Below the pieces are notes generated by a model. That model was not told the origin of the DNA. It worked only from the letters and a program-made list of their open reading frames with translations, and searched no databases. Of a DNA stretch of 20,343 nt, positions 19,620-20,343 are shown one piece after another. The DNA is taken from contig DJOC01000059.1 in NCBI GenBank assembly GCA_002439555.1, positions 16,400 to 36,742 of the forward strand, given 5' to 3'. Both the position numbers and the translations under genes were made by a program. Each line of letters begins with the position of its first letter. Position 1 is the stretch's first letter. This DNA comes from Caryophanales bacterium UBA6448 (GTDB lineage Bacteria > Bacillota_I > Bacilli_A > RF39 > UBA660).

Positions 19620-19661
19620 TCAAATCAGGGGAAGTTTTTGGTACTAGAGAAAGGATTTATT

Positions 19662-19895
19662 ATGAGTGAACAAGTTGTAATTTATAAAGAAAATTACGAG
19701 TCAATTTCTAAATTATTAACTAAAAAAGAAAAATATAAATTTTTTGAAGGTTTATTTAATTATATGTTTTATGGAATAGAACCAAAATTTAAAAATACTA
19801 ACCAAGAAATAATTTTTAACATTATGAAAATTTCTAACTTTATGGTTAATGAATCTTTAAGAAATTATAAAAAAAATCAAGAAAAAAAGGACTAA
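19662..19895 (+). CDS. DUF6291-like small protein of the replication module
   Basis: 77 aa from the ATG at 19662 (GAAAGG SD). An upstream in-frame ATG at 19638 lacks an SD. The product, starting MSEQVVIYKENYESISKLL, followed by KFFEGLFNYMFYGIEPKF and a helical end, resembles DUF6291 proteins found next to DnaD-like replication proteins in prophages and ICEs of Firmicutes. The role is probably in element replication, but no activity is known. The next gene starts 6 bases after its stop. Confidence 0.65.
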   Translation: MSEQVVIYKENYESISKLLTKKEKYKFFEGLFNYMFYGIEPKFKNTNQEIIFNIMKISNFMVNESLRNYKKNQEKKD

Positions 19896-19900
19896 AAACT

Positions 19901-20343
19901 ATGATAAAAATTGTATTAGATGATGAAAAAATTTCATTAATAAATAAGATAAAACCAATAGCAAAAAGAGATAAATTTATGGGGCAAATTATAGACTGGT
20001 ATTTTACTCAAAAAGAACCTATTTTTGAAGAAGATAGTTTAGAGGAAGCAATATGGATTAATATAAAAAAGCCTCTAGAAACCTACAAAAGTAAAGTTGT
20101 AAATGGTTCAAAGAGAACTAAAAAAAGTGAAAGCGAAATAGCAAGCGAAACCACAAGCGAAATAGTAAGCGAAATGAGTAGCGACAACAACAACCGAAAT
20201 AGCAAGCGAAACAATAAGCGAATTGATGAGCGAAATAGTGAGCGGGCTAATAGTTATAGTTGTAGTTATAATAATACTACTAATAATTATTTAGATATTA
20301 ATACTACAAAGCATAATTTAGAAACTAGTAATAATTTAGAATT
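19901..20343 (+). CDS. Putative replication protein, cut by the window end
   Basis: The frame is open from ATG 19901 to the window edge (147 codons seen). Its SD (AAAGG) overlaps the previous stop. The first ~75 residues look like a second DUF6291-like unit: MIKIVLDDEKISLINKI, FMGQIIDWYF, then EEAIWINIKKPLETYKSKV. A basic linker and a Ser/Glu repeat (SEIA, SETT, SEIV, SEMS) follow, then an Asn/Lys/Arg-rich stretch. The repeats are encoded by a 12-bp tandem DNA array. Placement suggests an initiator or helicase-loader type protein. The C-terminal domain that would decide this is outside the window. Confidence 0.6.
   Translation, partial: MIKIVLDDEKISLINKIKPIAKRDKFMGQIIDWYFTQKEPIFEEDSLEEAIWINIKKPLETYKSKVVNGSKRTKKSESEIASETTSEIVSEMSSDNNNRNSKRNNKRIDERNSERANSYSCSYNNTTNNYLDINTTKHNLETSNNLE
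20131..20251 (+). repeat. Ten-unit 12-bp tandem array with one 13-nt unit
   Basis: The unit consensus is AAGCGAAATAGT. Units 1-4 (20131-20178) and 6-10 (20192-20251) are 12 nt; unit 5 (20179-20191) is 13 nt. The extra base changes the reading frame of the later units, so the same DNA word is read as Ser-Glu repeats before it and Lys/Arg-Asn words after it. Confidence 0.8.

Larger units (their letters stand above)
16361..20343. mobile_element. Left end of an integrated element (prophage or ICE)
   Basis: From the tRNA remnant rightward the content changes to integrase, small RNA, small membrane proteins, divergent XRE regulators with operators, an excisionase-like HTH protein and replication genes. 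No capsid, tail, relaxase or conjugation genes are in view, so prophage and ICE cannot be told apart. The right end is outside the window. Confidence 0.85.

Noticed and set aside
1..20343. Mycoplasma-type genetic code (TGA as Trp)
   Set aside because: Several genes with clear family boundaries end in TGA (spmA, spmB, yutD) and Trp is encoded by TGG.

Overview
The window is strongly AT-rich DNA from a low-GC Gram-positive bacterium. TGA is used as an ordinary stop (for example at 795, 8504, 9190, 9696 and 13922), so this is not a Mycoplasma-type code. Strong Shine-Dalgarno sites, promoters with an extended -10 (TGnTATAAT), and sporulation genes (spmA, spmB, yunB, a yutH-like gene) point to a spore-forming or recently spore-forming Firmicute of the Bacilli/Clostridia kind, plausibly an uncultured gut lineage. 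The taxonomic placement is inference.

Region A (1-1368) is accessory-looking. A gene-poor leader carries two AUG-ACA-UAA minigenes. Then come an unrecognised 161-aa ORF and three tandem copies of an ~85-bp module. On the minus strand each module has a promoter (TTGACA, 17-18 bp, extended -10), an immediate hairpin and a T-run, so the array looks like three independent ~47-nt RNA genes. An unrecognised 87-aa ORF follows.

Region B (1421-4704) is a tightly overlapping membrane operon: a small membrane-anchored protein, a two-sensor-domain protein with a degenerate GGDEF domain, and a YihY/BrkB protein. Region C (4853-8504) has two divergent genes plus a small one: a large helical protein with a RelE/HigB-like C-terminus, a ClpC-like protein whose second AAA+ domain has decayed, and a 97-aa unknown.

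Region D (8612-10713) holds spmA-spmB-rluB, a gene order known from Bacillus, convergent with a ferredoxin that has a Cys-rich tail. Region E (10819-16302) is a second housekeeping/sporulation block: two tail-anchored unknowns around yunB, then yutD, a Pro-rich protein, a yutH-like gene, a NifU-domain gene (minus) and an S1-domain gene.

Region F (16361 to the window end) is the left end of an integrated mobile element (prophage or ICE). A 14-nt remnant of a tRNA-Leu 3' end, still followed by what looks like the tRNA's own terminator, marks the junction. Then come arm-type repeats, a tyrosine integrase, a structured small RNA, small membrane proteins, divergent XRE regulators with a clear operator set, an excisionase-like HTH protein, a DUF6291-like protein and the start of a replication protein containing a 12-bp tandem repeat. 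The intact tRNA-Leu and the rest of the element should lie to the right of the window.
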